Shown: positions 36,534-44,455 of the stretch, piece by piece
Numbering within the stretch: the first letter of the stretch is position 1
Layout of the letters: each line of letters opens with the position of its first letter
Origin: Allorhodopirellula heiligendammensis
GTDB lineage: Bacteria; Planctomycetota; Planctomycetia; Pirellulales; Pirellulaceae
Assembly (NCBI RefSeq): GCF_007860105.1
Contig: NZ_SJPU01000002.1
Span: 633,256 to 697,255, forward strand
Reading direction: 5' to 3'
Length of the DNA: 64,000 bases
Notes under the pieces: model-generated
Databases searched by the model: none
What the model was told of the DNA's origin: nothing
What the model saw: only the letters and a program-made list of their open reading frames with translations
Translations under genes and position numbers: made by a program

Positions 36534-36669
36534 GGTGGCGATATCCTAGCGGAAATGGCTGAGATTGTGATTGCGACCTCGCCGAAATCCGCGACAGCTC
36601 TATACTACTCGTTTTCCATACTGCGACTGGTGGCTCCTGCCGTCGGGATCGATAGTTGCTTGATCAGTT

Positions 36670-36689
36670 CAGACGGGCGGAGCCGTCTG
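36670..36689. promoter_or_regulatory. Inverted repeat upstream of the ROK kinase gene
   Basis: CAGACGG (36670-36676) and CCGTCTG (36683-36689) form a perfect 7-bp inverted repeat with a six-base loop, 32 bases before the GTG start of the ROK gene. It could be an operator or a leader hairpin. It lies in the 219-base divergent promoter region shared with the ABC permease. Confidence 0.4.
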
Positions 36690-36720
36690 GCTACCATTTT
36701 CCACCAACCATACTGTTGCC

Positions 36721-37752
36721 GTGCCTGCCCCTTCATCCCCCATCACTCAAAAACATACCCCTCCGTACTACTGGGGGATCGATATTGGCGGCACCAGTAT
36801 GAAGTGCGGTCTCGTCGATCACGAGGGTCACACGGTTTCGTTCGAGCAGATCCCCACTGAGGAGGCGGCGGGCCCGCAGGCCGCGGTGAAACGTTTGACC
36901 AAGTTGATGGTTGAAACCGAGCAACGCACCGGTACGACAGGTCTCGTCAAGCGGATTGGAATGGGGGCACCGGGGCCAATGGATCTGCCACGCGGGCTGC
37001 TTGTTGCTCCTCCGCAGTTGCCCACGTGGAATGACTTTCCGATTGTGAGCCGGCTCAGCGAAGCCACAGGACGCGGGGTGTCATTCCTCAACGATGCCAA
37101 TGCAGCGGCTTACGGCGAGTTTTGGCTCGGCAGTGGCGCGAAACAGAGTTCGATGATTTTGCTCACCTTGGGGACGGGGGTCGGCGGGGGCATCATCGTC
37201 GAAAACGAACTTCTCAACGGCGTCAATAGTTTCGGAAGTGAGTGTGGGCACATACTCGTCGACTCCGCTCCCGACGCCCAACTTTGTGGTTGGGGCGGCG
37301 GGCGCGGGCAGCTCGAAGCTTACGCGTCGGCGACCGGGGTCGCTACGATCGCACGATCGCGTTTGCAGACGGCTCCTGACAGTCAACTGCATCGTTGTCT
37401 CGACGCGGAGGGAGAAGGATTGACGAGCAAGCAGGTGCACGATGCCGCGGTGGCTGGGGATCAACTCGCGTTGTCGATTGTCGACGAGACCGCACGCTGG
37501 CTCGGAATCGCGATCACTACCCTTGTCCATACTGTCGATCCTGGCAACGTTGTCCTCGGCGGCGCGATGGATTTTGGCGGTGCCGAGTGCCCCGTTGGGA
37601 AACGTTTTCTCGATGGCATTCGCAGCGAATTTCGCGAGCGAACCTTCCCCAACGTCTACGCTGGCACCACGATCCGCTTCGCCACCCTCGGCAGCGATGC
37701 CGGTTACCTCGGAGCTGCCGGGTACGCAAAGAAGGAAGCTGCTACCCCCTAG
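36721..37752 (+). CDS. ROK-family sugar kinase (glucokinase-like)
   Basis: A 343-residue cytoplasmic sugar kinase. The ATP-binding start is WGIDIGGTSMKCGLVD (residues 18-33). Later blocks are LNDANAAAYGE with the catalytic Asp, LTLGTGVGGGII, and FGSECGHILVD with the ExGH sugar-binding set. The usual zinc motif CxCGxxGCxE is degenerate: CGWGGGRGQLEAY keeps one Cys and loses the others, so zinc binding is doubtful. The GTG at 36721 is the start. It is divergent from the sugar-type ABC permease, which suggests, but does not prove, a shared sugar pathway. lepA follows 55 bases downstream. Confidence 0.92.
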   Translation: MPAPSSPITQKHTPPYYWGIDIGGTSMKCGLVDHEGHTVSFEQIPTEEAAGPQAAVKRLTKLMVETEQRTGTTGLVKRIGMGAPGPMDLPRGLLVAPPQLPTWNDFPIVSRLSEATGRGVSFLNDANAAAYGEFWLGSGAKQSSMILLTLGTGVGGGIIVENELLNGVNSFGSECGHILVDSAPDAQLCGWGGGRGQLEAYASATGVATIARSRLQTAPDSQLHRCLDAEGEGLTSKQVHDAAVAGDQLALSIVDETARWLGIAITTLVHTVDPGNVVLGGAMDFGGAECPVGKRFLDGIRSEFRERTFPNVYAGTTIRFATLGSDAGYLGAAGYAKKEAATP

Positions 37753-37800
37753 CTTCCTCTCTCTTCTCTCTCCCTCCTCTCCCACTCCTTTTCACCTCCC
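37751..37800. repeat. CT-rich tract between the ROK kinase and lepA
   Basis: The stretch from the ROK stop to the lepA ATG is almost purely pyrimidine (CTTCCTCTCTCTTCTCTCTC then CCTCCTCTCCCACTCC). It matches the CTCCCACT flavour of the 18.9-kb array. No Shine-Dalgarno precedes lepA, so lepA is probably translated without one. Confidence 0.6.
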
Positions 37801-37807
37801 TCACTGC

Positions 37808-39625
37808 ATGCCATCGCTACCCCACGTCGAAACGAAGTACATCCGCAACTTTTGCATCATTGCTCACATTGATCACGGCAAGAGCACACTCGCTGATCGA
37901 CTGCTCGAAGAGACCGGTACTGTCAGCACGCGTGAAATGAAGTCGCAGTTGCTTGACGATCTTGCGCTGGAGCGTCAGCGGGGGATCACGATCAAGGCGC
38001 GCGCGGTCGCGATGCCTTTTCGTCGCGACGGAATCACCTATCAATTGAATTTGATCGACACCCCTGGCCACGTGGACTTTCAATATGAGGTCTCCCGATC
38101 GCTGGCGTGCTGCGAAGGGGCGTTGCTTCTGGTCGACGCATTCCAAGGCGTCGAGGCGCAGACGATGGCGAACGCCTTTGCGGCGATGGAGCATGACTTG
38201 TTGATCGTACCAGTGATCAACAAGATCGATCTCGTTCATGCACGCCCCGACGAAGTCGCCGATGAGATGATGAATTCGCTCGGCACCGATCCAGAGGAAT
38301 GCGTTCGGGTGAGCGCGAAGACGGGCGAGGGAGTCACGGGCTTGCTCGACGCAATCATTGATCGAGTCCCGCCGCCGTCGGGTGATCCCAATGGCACATT
38401 GCAGGCAATGGTTTTTGATTCCAACTATGACGACTTTCGTGGCGCGATCACCTACATTCGGGTCATGCAAGGGACGGTTCGAACCGGACAAAAGATCCGT
38501 TTCCTGCGTGCGGAGACCGAACATGAAGTCGTTGAACTCGGCCAGTTCGCGCCCGGGCGTGTCGCTCGTGATGAACTCGCCGCAGGCCAAGTTGGGTATT
38601 TGATCTGCAATATTAAGAGCCTGGGTGATGTTCATATCGGCGATACCGTCACGGTGCCTGGGAAACATCCAGCAGAGGCGTTGCCGGGCTACGATCGACC
38701 TCGCCGAATGGTGTATTGCGGGTTGTTCCCCAGCGACGGCCAAGAGTTCTCGGACCTGCGTGACGCTCTCGAACGTTTGGCGGTCAACGACCCAAGTTTC
38801 GAATTTGAACCGGAGACCAGCGACGCACTCGGGTTTGGTTTTCGCTGTGGCTTTCTTGGACTGCTGCATATGGAGATCATCCAGCAGCGACTCGAGCACG
38901 AATCTGACATCGACCTCGTCCAGACCGCGCCCAACGTGACCTACGAAATCGTCACGAAGAAGGGTGAGACGTTGATGATTCATAAACCACAAGATGTACC
39001 GGATCCTGGTGCGATCGAGGAGTTTCGCCAACCGATTGTCAAGTGCAACGTGATCGTCCCCGAAGACTACATCGGGGCTGTCATCAAACTATGCCAAGAG
39101 CGACGGGGAATCCAACGCAACCAAGAATACCTCGGTGCCGGTCGAGCCCTGTTGACCTATAATATTCCCTTGGCAGAAGTCATCTATGATCTGCATGACA
39201 AGATCAAAAGCTGTACGCGTGGCTATGGAACGCTCGACTACGAAATGGTCGGCTATGAACCCGCCGACCTGTGTCGCTTGGATATCCTGGTCAATGGCAA
39301 CCGGGTCGATGCACTCTCAGTCGTTTGCCACCGCGCTGATGCCGATCGGCGCGGTCGCGCCGTCGCAAAAAAACTGAAGGCAGAGATCGAGCGACATATG
39401 TTCGAGGTAGCGGTGCAAGCAGCAGTCGGTAGCCGCGTGATCGCCCGGGAAACCGTCCCCGCGATGCGGAAGAATGTGACCGCGAAATGCTATGGCGGTG
39501 ATGTATCCCGCAAGCGAAAGTTGCTGCAAAAGCAGAAAGAAGGCAAGAAGCGGATGAAGGCGATCGGCAATGTCGAGATCAGTCAGAAGGCCTTCATGTC
39601 GGTGCTCAGTAGCGGTGATGAATAA
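37808..39625 (+). CDS. lepA: Elongation factor 4 (back-translocase GTPase)
   Basis: A 605-residue ribosome-associated GTPase, the normal LepA length. The start at 37808 gives MPSLPHVETKYIRNFCIIAH; an in-frame extension upstream overlaps the ROK gene and is rejected. G1 is AHIDHGKST, G3 DTPGHVDF and G4 NKID, with LERQRGITIKA as the switch. The C-terminal region (VGSRVIARETVPAMRKNVTA, KCYGGDVSRKRKLL) is the LepA-specific domain. It is preceded by a pyrimidine-rich leader, so coupling with ROK is not by overlap. Confidence 0.97.
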   Translation: MPSLPHVETKYIRNFCIIAHIDHGKSTLADRLLEETGTVSTREMKSQLLDDLALERQRGITIKARAVAMPFRRDGITYQLNLIDTPGHVDFQYEVSRSLACCEGALLLVDAFQGVEAQTMANAFAAMEHDLLIVPVINKIDLVHARPDEVADEMMNSLGTDPEECVRVSAKTGEGVTGLLDAIIDRVPPPSGDPNGTLQAMVFDSNYDDFRGAITYIRVMQGTVRTGQKIRFLRAETEHEVVELGQFAPGRVARDELAAGQVGYLICNIKSLGDVHIGDTVTVPGKHPAEALPGYDRPRRMVYCGLFPSDGQEFSDLRDALERLAVNDPSFEFEPETSDALGFGFRCGFLGLLHMEIIQQRLEHESDIDLVQTAPNVTYEIVTKKGETLMIHKPQDVPDPGAIEEFRQPIVKCNVIVPEDYIGAVIKLCQERRGIQRNQEYLGAGRALLTYNIPLAEVIYDLHDKIKSCTRGYGTLDYEMVGYEPADLCRLDILVNGNRVDALSVVCHRADADRRGRAVAKKLKAEIERHMFEVAVQAAVGSRVIARETVPAMRKNVTAKCYGGDVSRKRKLLQKQKEGKKRMKAIGNVEISQKAFMSVLSSGDE

Positions 39626-39723
39626 CCACGCAGTGGCGCCGGACTGCTCCGTCGGGCTGAGCGCTCGATCTCGCCATCAAAATATCCGTAGAAATTTTCG
39701 CGTCCCCGCGAACCTGATCTGTC

Positions 39724-39752
39724 TTGCAATCGTCTCAATCGGTGACGATAAT
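39724..39752 (+). promoter_or_regulatory. Sigma-70-type promoter for the small transcript
   Basis: TTGCAA (39724-39729) and GATAAT (39747-39752) are 17 bases apart, a good housekeeping promoter with four of six and five of six consensus matches. An inverted repeat GTGACG (39742-39747) / CGTCAC (39755-39760) straddles the -10 and the predicted start site near 39759, so it could be an operator or a 5'-end hairpin. Confidence 0.55.
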
Positions 39753-39867
39753 ACCGTCACTGGGTCGTGATACGCGTCGCGACAAAACTTCCGTACGTGA
39801 ACTCGTCCGCTCTGGTTGGCACCTGGGCGAGAACGCGTCCAACCATGTTTACAAAGGAGGTGATCAA

Positions 39868-39909
39868 GTGGATTATTGCTGTACTAGCCAACGGGGTGGA
39901 AACCCTTGA
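39868..39909 (+). CDS. Possible 13-residue leader peptide MDYCCTSQRGGNP
   Basis: A GTG start at 39868 sits seven bases after GGAGG of the extended Shine-Dalgarno AAAGGAGGTGATC. That is ideal spacing, and almost no other gene in the window has such a site. The frame ends at TGA 39907-39909, inside the start of the junction fold, so ribosome position could affect folding. A second frame from ATG 39845 (46 codons, MFTKEVIKWIIAVL) overlaps it. Neither has a known family; translation is inferred only from the ribosome site. Confidence 0.4.
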   Translation: MDYCCTSQRGGNP

Positions 39910-40007
39910 CGAAAGTCGGCGGGCTGACGCTTGGGTCGGCCACCCCACTCGCGATCACACTCACTTTTTGAGCCTTGCTTATTGAATGAGCTTAGCGCGA
40001 GCTAAAG

Positions 40008-40051
40008 CCACTTACTGGGATGGTTACCTTGGTCTCAGTAAGTGGTTTTTT
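40008..40051 (+). terminator. Strong intrinsic terminator
   Basis: CCACTTACTGGGA (40008-40020) pairs with TCTCAGTAAGTGG (40033-40045) over 13 base pairs with one G-U pair. A 12-base loop separates them and six T follow at 40046-40051. It is more than 380 bases past the lepA stop, so it is most likely the end of the independent small transcript. Confidence 0.88.
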
Positions 40052-40206
40052 CATGCGCAGGCGGTCGCGTTGGCCGCACGGACGGATGGAAACACTCCAT
40101 CACGGCAACACTTTGTCGCTCCGAGATCGCGTGATATCAGCGAATGTTTTTCTGGTGGCGCTGAAGCCATCGTATCCACCCGCGTTACGCAATCATGTCC
40201 GCGAAC

Positions 40207-41046
40207 TCACTTGCGATCAAGCCGGTAAATCCGTGTCGCGTTGCCTGAATAGAACTGAGCTCGCTCGGCTTCGGCGAATTCGGCAGCGAGCTGATGCACG
40301 GTATCGAGCCACCGGCCGTACTGGGTTGCTAGTAAGCACACTGGCCAGTCGCTGCCATACATGAGCCGGTCGGTGCCAAACGCAGAGACTGCGACGTCCC
40401 AATATGGTCGAATGGTGTCGATCGACCATGACGCCTCTCTGACTTCGGTGGCGACTCCTGAAAACTTGCAAGCGACGTTCTTGCGTTTGGCCAACTCACA
40501 AAACTGTTCTCGCCAAATTCCATCGAACGCTTCTGCAGCGATCGCCGGCTTGGCAATATGGTCGAGCACCATGGGGATGTCGGGGTGCCGATCAGCGAAG
40601 TCAATTGCGGCGGCCAGTTGTTTGGGAAAGACCAGTAGATCAAACACCAGGTGACGGTCCGCCAGGGCCCGGATGCCGGCATTGAAGTCCGCTCTATCCA
40701 GGAAACGATCGTCAGGTTCGTCTTGAACCACGTGCCGGAAGCCCTTGAGTTTGCCGTTCTCGGCGAACTGGTCAATCAACGCGGCGACATCGGGTGCGGC
40801 GAACGGTGCCCAGCCAACGACTCCGGCAACAAGCGGCTCGGCCGCAGCAATGTCGAGCAATGCCTGGGTTTCAGCAACGCTCTGGCGTGCCTGGACGCTG
40901 ATGAAACCATCCACACCGTGTTCGCCAGCAATTTCGCGCAATTCCGCAGCTAAGAAGTCCTGCTTCAACACCGCCATCTCGTGATTGATCCAGGGGTATT
41001 CCGCGGGATCGTAAGCCCACAAATGATGGTGTGAATCAATCAGCAT
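40207..41046 (-). CDS. Amidohydrolase-family lactonase-like protein
   Basis: A 279-residue TIM-barrel amidohydrolase of the COG3618 group, which includes L-fuconolactonase and 4-sulfomuconolactonase. The N-terminal metal motif is DSHHHLW (residues 4-10). FRHVVQDEPDDRF, MVLDHIAKP and LMYGSDWPVC are the later family blocks, the last with the metal-binding Asp. A role in sugar lactone hydrolysis, for instance of fucose, is plausible but not proven; no fucose genes are adjacent. A hairpin and tandem repeats lie upstream. Confidence 0.88.
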   Translation of the reverse strand: MLIDSHHHLWAYDPAEYPWINHEMAVLKQDFLAAELREIAGEHGVDGFISVQARQSVAETQALLDIAAAEPLVAGVVGWAPFAAPDVAALIDQFAENGKLKGFRHVVQDEPDDRFLDRADFNAGIRALADRHLVFDLLVFPKQLAAAIDFADRHPDIPMVLDHIAKPAIAAEAFDGIWREQFCELAKRKNVACKFSGVATEVREASWSIDTIRPYWDVAVSAFGTDRLMYGSDWPVCLLATQYGRWLDTVHQLAAEFAEAERAQFYSGNATRIYRLDRK

Positions 41047-41071
41047 ACGTCGAAATTCTTGTTTAATAGTA

Positions 41072-41094
41072 ACAGGCTCTCTGCGAGAGCCTGT
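41072..41094. terminator. Perfect 10-bp hairpin between two minus-strand genes
   Basis: ACAGGCTCTC (41072-41081) and GAGAGCCTGT (41085-41094) pair perfectly with a three-base loop. It is 26 bases upstream of the amidohydrolase start and about 140 bases after the stop of the unknown gene at 41233. It may end that transcript or act in the amidohydrolase leader. No clear T-run follows. Confidence 0.6.
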
Positions 41095-41130
41095 ATTGTA
41101 AATATGGTCTCGTCCGAGGTGGTCGTTCGT

Positions 41131-41238
41131 GTCTCGGAGAGACTTGAATACTCACGAGTCTCGGAGAGACTCGGCTACTCATGAGTCTCGGAGAGACTTG
41201 AGTACTCATGAGTCTCGGAGAGACTCGACTACTCAGCT
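41131..41238. repeat. Four tandem 27-base hairpin repeats
   Basis: Four units of exactly 27 bases begin at 41131, 41158, 41185 and 41212. Each starts GTCTCGGAGAGACT and ends with an ACTCA-type flank (for example TACTCATGA). Each unit contains GTCTC-GGA-GAGAC, a self-complementary hairpin, extended by flanking C/G in the even units. Units 1 and 3 share TTGA; units 2 and 4 share CTCG, as if a dimer had been duplicated. The last unit reaches into the stop of the 41233 gene. A related single copy is at 13852. Confidence 0.9.
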
Positions 41239-41763
41239 GATGATCAATTCATCCGACGGATCGGATTCCTCCCACGCACGGCGGATCTCACGCAGTCCGT
41301 AGGCACATAATTCGAATTGATCACTCAGACGATCGAGCAGTTCGCAGGGAGGACGATCTTGGTCAGCCTCGATCGTCGACGCTATTTTGTAGGATCGCTT
41401 GCCCTGATGGAAGTAGTCGAGTAATTGATCGGCGGACCCCCTGGCGTGGCCGCGCACGCTTTCGGGATACATGCCGGATCGAAACAGAGTTACGTCGCCA
41501 ATGTGGCGATGGACATCGCGACGGGCTGTGCCAATTCGTCGCTCCGCTTCGCACATGAGCTGGAATATTTCGGTTGCTGGTCGTCCATCATCGCGGCGGA
41601 CGCGCTGGATCGCGTCGACACGTGTGAACCGGAGCAACAGTTCGCTGATGTACTCGACCAACTGTACGTCGGCAACGCCGAGTTTCGTTTGGAAGATGTA
41701 CTCCGACAGTCCGCTAAGAAAGCGATCGAGTGTCGATCGCTTGGGTTGAGCGTGTTCAGACAT
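41233..41763 (-). CDS. Conserved-looking hypothetical protein
   Basis: A 176-residue protein starting MSEHAQPKRSTLDRFLSGLS at 41763, supported by GAAGGA nine bases upstream. A longer frame adds 25 residues without a ribosome site. The sequence is mostly helical (VADVQLVEYISELLLRFTRV, ERRIGTARRDVHRHIGDV, KRSYKIASTIEAD). I do not recognise a family with confidence. It is a soluble cytoplasmic protein by composition, with no catalytic motif visible. The tandem hairpin repeat begins at its very 3' end, including the stop codon region. Confidence 0.7.
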   Translation of the reverse strand: MSEHAQPKRSTLDRFLSGLSEYIFQTKLGVADVQLVEYISELLLRFTRVDAIQRVRRDDGRPATEIFQLMCEAERRIGTARRDVHRHIGDVTLFRSGMYPESVRGHARGSADQLLDYFHQGKRSYKIASTIEADQDRPPCELLDRLSDQFELCAYGLREIRRAWEESDPSDELIIS

Positions 41764-42059
41764 CACGTTTATTCCTTCAAGGCTGAAGGGCGATTCGCGG
41801 GCCGGTTGGAAAACACCCGAGAAACCGATGCGAATCAAAATACCTGAAATCCAGAATTAGTCGCCCGCGTGCTCCGCGTCAAGTCGAATTTTATTTTCAC
41901 GATTGCCTCTCACCCGCTTTCGCAAGACCCCTGAGTCTGGAGCGTCGGGACGAGGCAACGATCATGGTGCGCTGCGGTGCCCATCACCGTCTCCCTTGGA
42001 GGCGGTGGGATGGTCAATCCCATCGCCTGGATCGAGACGCGGGGTACCGCCGCGCGGGA

Positions 42060-44156
42060 CTATTTCTGAGCAGGTTGGGCCTTAGGCGGGCTCTCAACCA
42101 GTTTGCTGGTGCTACCCATCAGTCCGTAAGACGCCGAATTGCTGTGATCGAGCACGAACGGGCCGGTCGCTCGGTCGAGGTGCATCAGCAACACCGTATC
42201 TGGTTCAGGAGTATGCCGAGTGACGGGGGTGAAATCGTCCGCATAAACTGCTGATTTCGAGATTCGTACTTCGTCGATCATTGCGCGGACTGCTCGTGTC
42301 GGGCGTCCGCTCGGATCGGGGTCGGCGCCAATGTAAAATGGCAGTTCGTTCCTTTTTTGCTTTACTTTCTTAGCGGTACCTTGACCGTTTTTCTTGTTAA
42401 CGGTTTCACTATCGACGAGCTTGCCGTCGACAAACAGTTTCACTGATCCGCCGTCAAAGCAGCCAGCGATGTGGCTCCATTGATCCACTACCATCGGGTG
42501 TGTCGCTTTCGCAGACACATAGCCGCCATTGAGGTGAATTGTGAACTGGGGCACACCTTCATCGCTGAAGATCGCGAATTCTGAACCTTGGGTTTTTGCC
42601 AACACACCGGTGTAGCCCGCTACATCAGTTGGTCGGACCCAAGCCTCGAGTGTCATTGGACCATCGGGAAGGTGTAGGTCATCGGAGTTAATGCGAATCG
42701 CGGAGCTCTCGTTGGCGACCAATAGGCAGCGATCGGTATTGCCCGAAAAATAGTCTGCGGGAACTTGACCAGGCGCAATTTGCAGCGGTGCGGTAACGTC
42801 GGGAAGTCGCACTCGCGCGTCGGACGACAACAGGTCAATCTCCATCTTGATTGACGGGATGGCTACCGAAGCGAAACCGCCAGCACCGCGGCTAACCGCA
42901 AATGTAATTTCTTTTTCCTCGCCCTTGGCGATCTGGAAGTGTTGGTGATCGAGCGTTGAATGCCAGCCTTGACGCGTGGAAATCGTGTCTTCCACCAAAG
43001 TAATATCGACATCGTGCTGCCCAGGATTCTTGATCTTCATGACAACTTCACCCGTGCAAGTCCCGTCTGCGTTCACGATCAGCTCGGGCGATGTCTGCTG
43101 TGGTCGGATGGTACGTGCAGCACTCACTTCTGCGAGGAACTCGGAGGTGAATTTCTTGGGATCGAAGACGGCACCGACCGGAATCGCGGAGACCGAGATG
43201 CGATCGTTGCGGACGGTAACCATATTAAGGTGGTGCAGGTATCCTGCATCGGGAATGTCTGCGGAGAGGTGGCCGCCCGTCGTCGCAAGCGCAAAGTACT
43301 CGATCCCGTCCTGTTTGCCGTCGTAACGCATGTGATGAATGTGACCGGCGAAGACTGCAGATACATTCCCCGCAGCTGCTAACTTGTTGTGAACGGTGGG
43401 CCAGTTGCTACCCTCGTATCCGCCACCGATCCAGCGTGGGTGATGAAGGAATACGAATACATGCTCCGCGTCCTGCAATTCCTTCAGTGCCTTGTCCAAG
43501 AACGCGAGTTGCTCATCGCTCATATTTTGAAGATCGCCGGAATTGAATGCCTTTTGGTTTGTTTCCGGGTTTCCCTCGTCAGAGAACAGCACGATAAAGC
43601 CAGCGTTTTTGTGACGAAAGCTGTACCAGAGTGGACCAAAGTTCTGTTCATAAAGCTCTTCGTTCTGCCCCTGAGGTGCGGGACCTTGCCCTCTCCAGTA
43701 CACGTCGTGGTTGCCAGCGACAGGGAACCATTTGGCGTTTAAATCGTTCATGATGCCCTTGAACTCCTGCATCTGAGGCATCCAATCTTCCGCCGTGTTG
43801 TATCCTTGGACGAGGTCTCCAACCGTCATCACGAGATCCGGGTCGAGAAGATTGGTATCGACCACGGCTTGCTCGAGCACTCGCAAACCTTCGGGAACAC
43901 CGCCGGTGCGATCGCCGTAGATGACAAAATGGAACACTTCATCGTCATCGGAGGCCATCGGAGGTAGCACGAGGGCATCTTTCCGCGTTGTCATTACCGA
44001 CGCGGCGGAATGGTGGTCCGCGTGCGCGCCTTCGTGAGGGTGATCGTGCCCCTCGTGAGCTTTTGAAAATGCGGGGCAGCTCATTTGAACAACCGCAGCA
44101 AGGGCAAGGGCCGCAGATCGTTGAATCAGCTGGGAACGAGATCGAGATAGTGTCAT
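42060..44156 (-). CDS. Secreted metallophosphoesterase with C-terminal LamG domain
   Basis: A 698-residue exported protein starting MTLSRSRSQLIQRSAALALA (signal to about residue 32); an upstream ATG at 44246 would add 30 residues. A His-rich segment HEGHDHPHEGAHADHH follows the signal and may bind metal. The phosphoesterase domain has YGDRTGG, VGDLVQG, GNHD, FLHHP and GHIHH, all metal ligands present. A linker of ~150 residues (KNPGQHDVDITLVEDTIST) leads to a LamG domain with MTLEAWVRP, WSHIAGCFDGGSVKLFVDG and AMIDEVRIS. It probably acts in the periplasm or outside; the substrate is unknown. Confidence 0.87.
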   Translation of the reverse strand: MTLSRSRSQLIQRSAALALAAVVQMSCPAFSKAHEGHDHPHEGAHADHHSAASVMTTRKDALVLPPMASDDDEVFHFVIYGDRTGGVPEGLRVLEQAVVDTNLLDPDLVMTVGDLVQGYNTAEDWMPQMQEFKGIMNDLNAKWFPVAGNHDVYWRGQGPAPQGQNEELYEQNFGPLWYSFRHKNAGFIVLFSDEGNPETNQKAFNSGDLQNMSDEQLAFLDKALKELQDAEHVFVFLHHPRWIGGGYEGSNWPTVHNKLAAAGNVSAVFAGHIHHMRYDGKQDGIEYFALATTGGHLSADIPDAGYLHHLNMVTVRNDRISVSAIPVGAVFDPKKFTSEFLAEVSAARTIRPQQTSPELIVNADGTCTGEVVMKIKNPGQHDVDITLVEDTISTRQGWHSTLDHQHFQIAKGEEKEITFAVSRGAGGFASVAIPSIKMEIDLLSSDARVRLPDVTAPLQIAPGQVPADYFSGNTDRCLLVANESSAIRINSDDLHLPDGPMTLEAWVRPTDVAGYTGVLAKTQGSEFAIFSDEGVPQFTIHLNGGYVSAKATHPMVVDQWSHIAGCFDGGSVKLFVDGKLVDSETVNKKNGQGTAKKVKQKRNELPFYIGADPDPSGRPTRAVRAMIDEVRISKSAVYADDFTPVTRHTPEPDTVLLMHLDRATGPFVLDHSNSASYGLMGSTSKLVESPPKAQPAQK

Positions 44157-44338
44157 GGGCAGGCCTCTGTAGAGCGAGGGGGTTTCGGCGGGAATGAGAG
44201 GCCCGCCAGCATAGCTCACAGCCCTGCCGAAGTCGCCTCTCTTCATCCGCTTTTAACCTGCGACGCAGATCGCTGCCGACGAGCTCATCAGCCCATGTTG
44301 GACGAGCGAGCCCATCATTCTCCCGCTATCGAGCGAAT

Positions 44339-44376
44339 GCAATGCAGAGTGCCCAGCTGCAATGCAGAGTGCCCAG
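44339..44376. repeat. 18-base direct repeat, two copies
   Basis: GCAATGCAGAGTGCCCAG occurs at 44339-44356 and again at 44359-44376, separated by CT, giving a 20-base period. It lies in the 300-base gap between the phosphoesterase gene and the PDZ gene. No function is apparent; it may be a recent duplication. Confidence 0.8.
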
Positions 44377-44455
44377 AGAAATCAAATCAGGATCAGTCGG
44401 CGAGCATCCATCTTCCCAGCGGATGCCGCGACGATCCGAAATCGTTCAATATCGA

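Larger units (their letters stand above)
39759..40051 (+). ncRNA. Candidate structured small RNA or riboregulator with its own promoter and terminator
   Basis: A predicted transcript of about 290 bases. An outer stem GGGGTGG (39893-39899) / CCACCCC (39940-39946) encloses two hairpins: GAC-GAAA-GTC at 39908-39917 (a GNRA tetraloop) and CTGAC/GTCGG at 39924-39939, so a three-way junction can form. A further hairpin TTAGC-GCGA-GCTAA (39992-40005) has another GNRA loop. It ends in the terminator at 40008-40051. Upstream of the fold lies AAAGGAGGTGATC (39853-39865), complementary to the 16S rRNA 3' end over 13 bases. It could be a leader peptide mRNA, a ribosome-binding RNA or a regulatory RNA. 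I do not recognise a known family. Boundaries are predicted from sequence only. Confidence 0.55.
39626..40206. other. Long intergenic region holding a probable RNA gene
   Basis: About 580 bases between lepA and the amidohydrolase gene. No protein family is recognisable. It holds a promoter-like pair, an inverted repeat over it, a near-perfect Shine-Dalgarno, a stack of hairpins and a strong terminator, listed separately. The part after the terminator (40052-40206) shows nothing further. Confidence 0.7.

Noticed and set aside
37442-37807. N-terminal extension of LepA by 122 codons
   Set aside because: It overlaps the ROK kinase gene in another frame, is Ser/Arg/Pro-rich, and the remaining 605 residues are a full-length LepA.
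39853-39865. Remnant of an antisense 16S rRNA 3' end
   Set aside because: Only the 13 anti-Shine-Dalgarno complementary bases match; flanks do not resemble rRNA, and a start codon follows at the right distance.
39893-39946. Hammerhead ribozyme
   Set aside because: GAAA and CTGA elements are present but the full CUGANGA core and cleavage triplet arrangement are not.
41131-41238. CRISPR array
   Set aside because: Units are directly adjacent with no unique spacers, and no cas gene is in the window.
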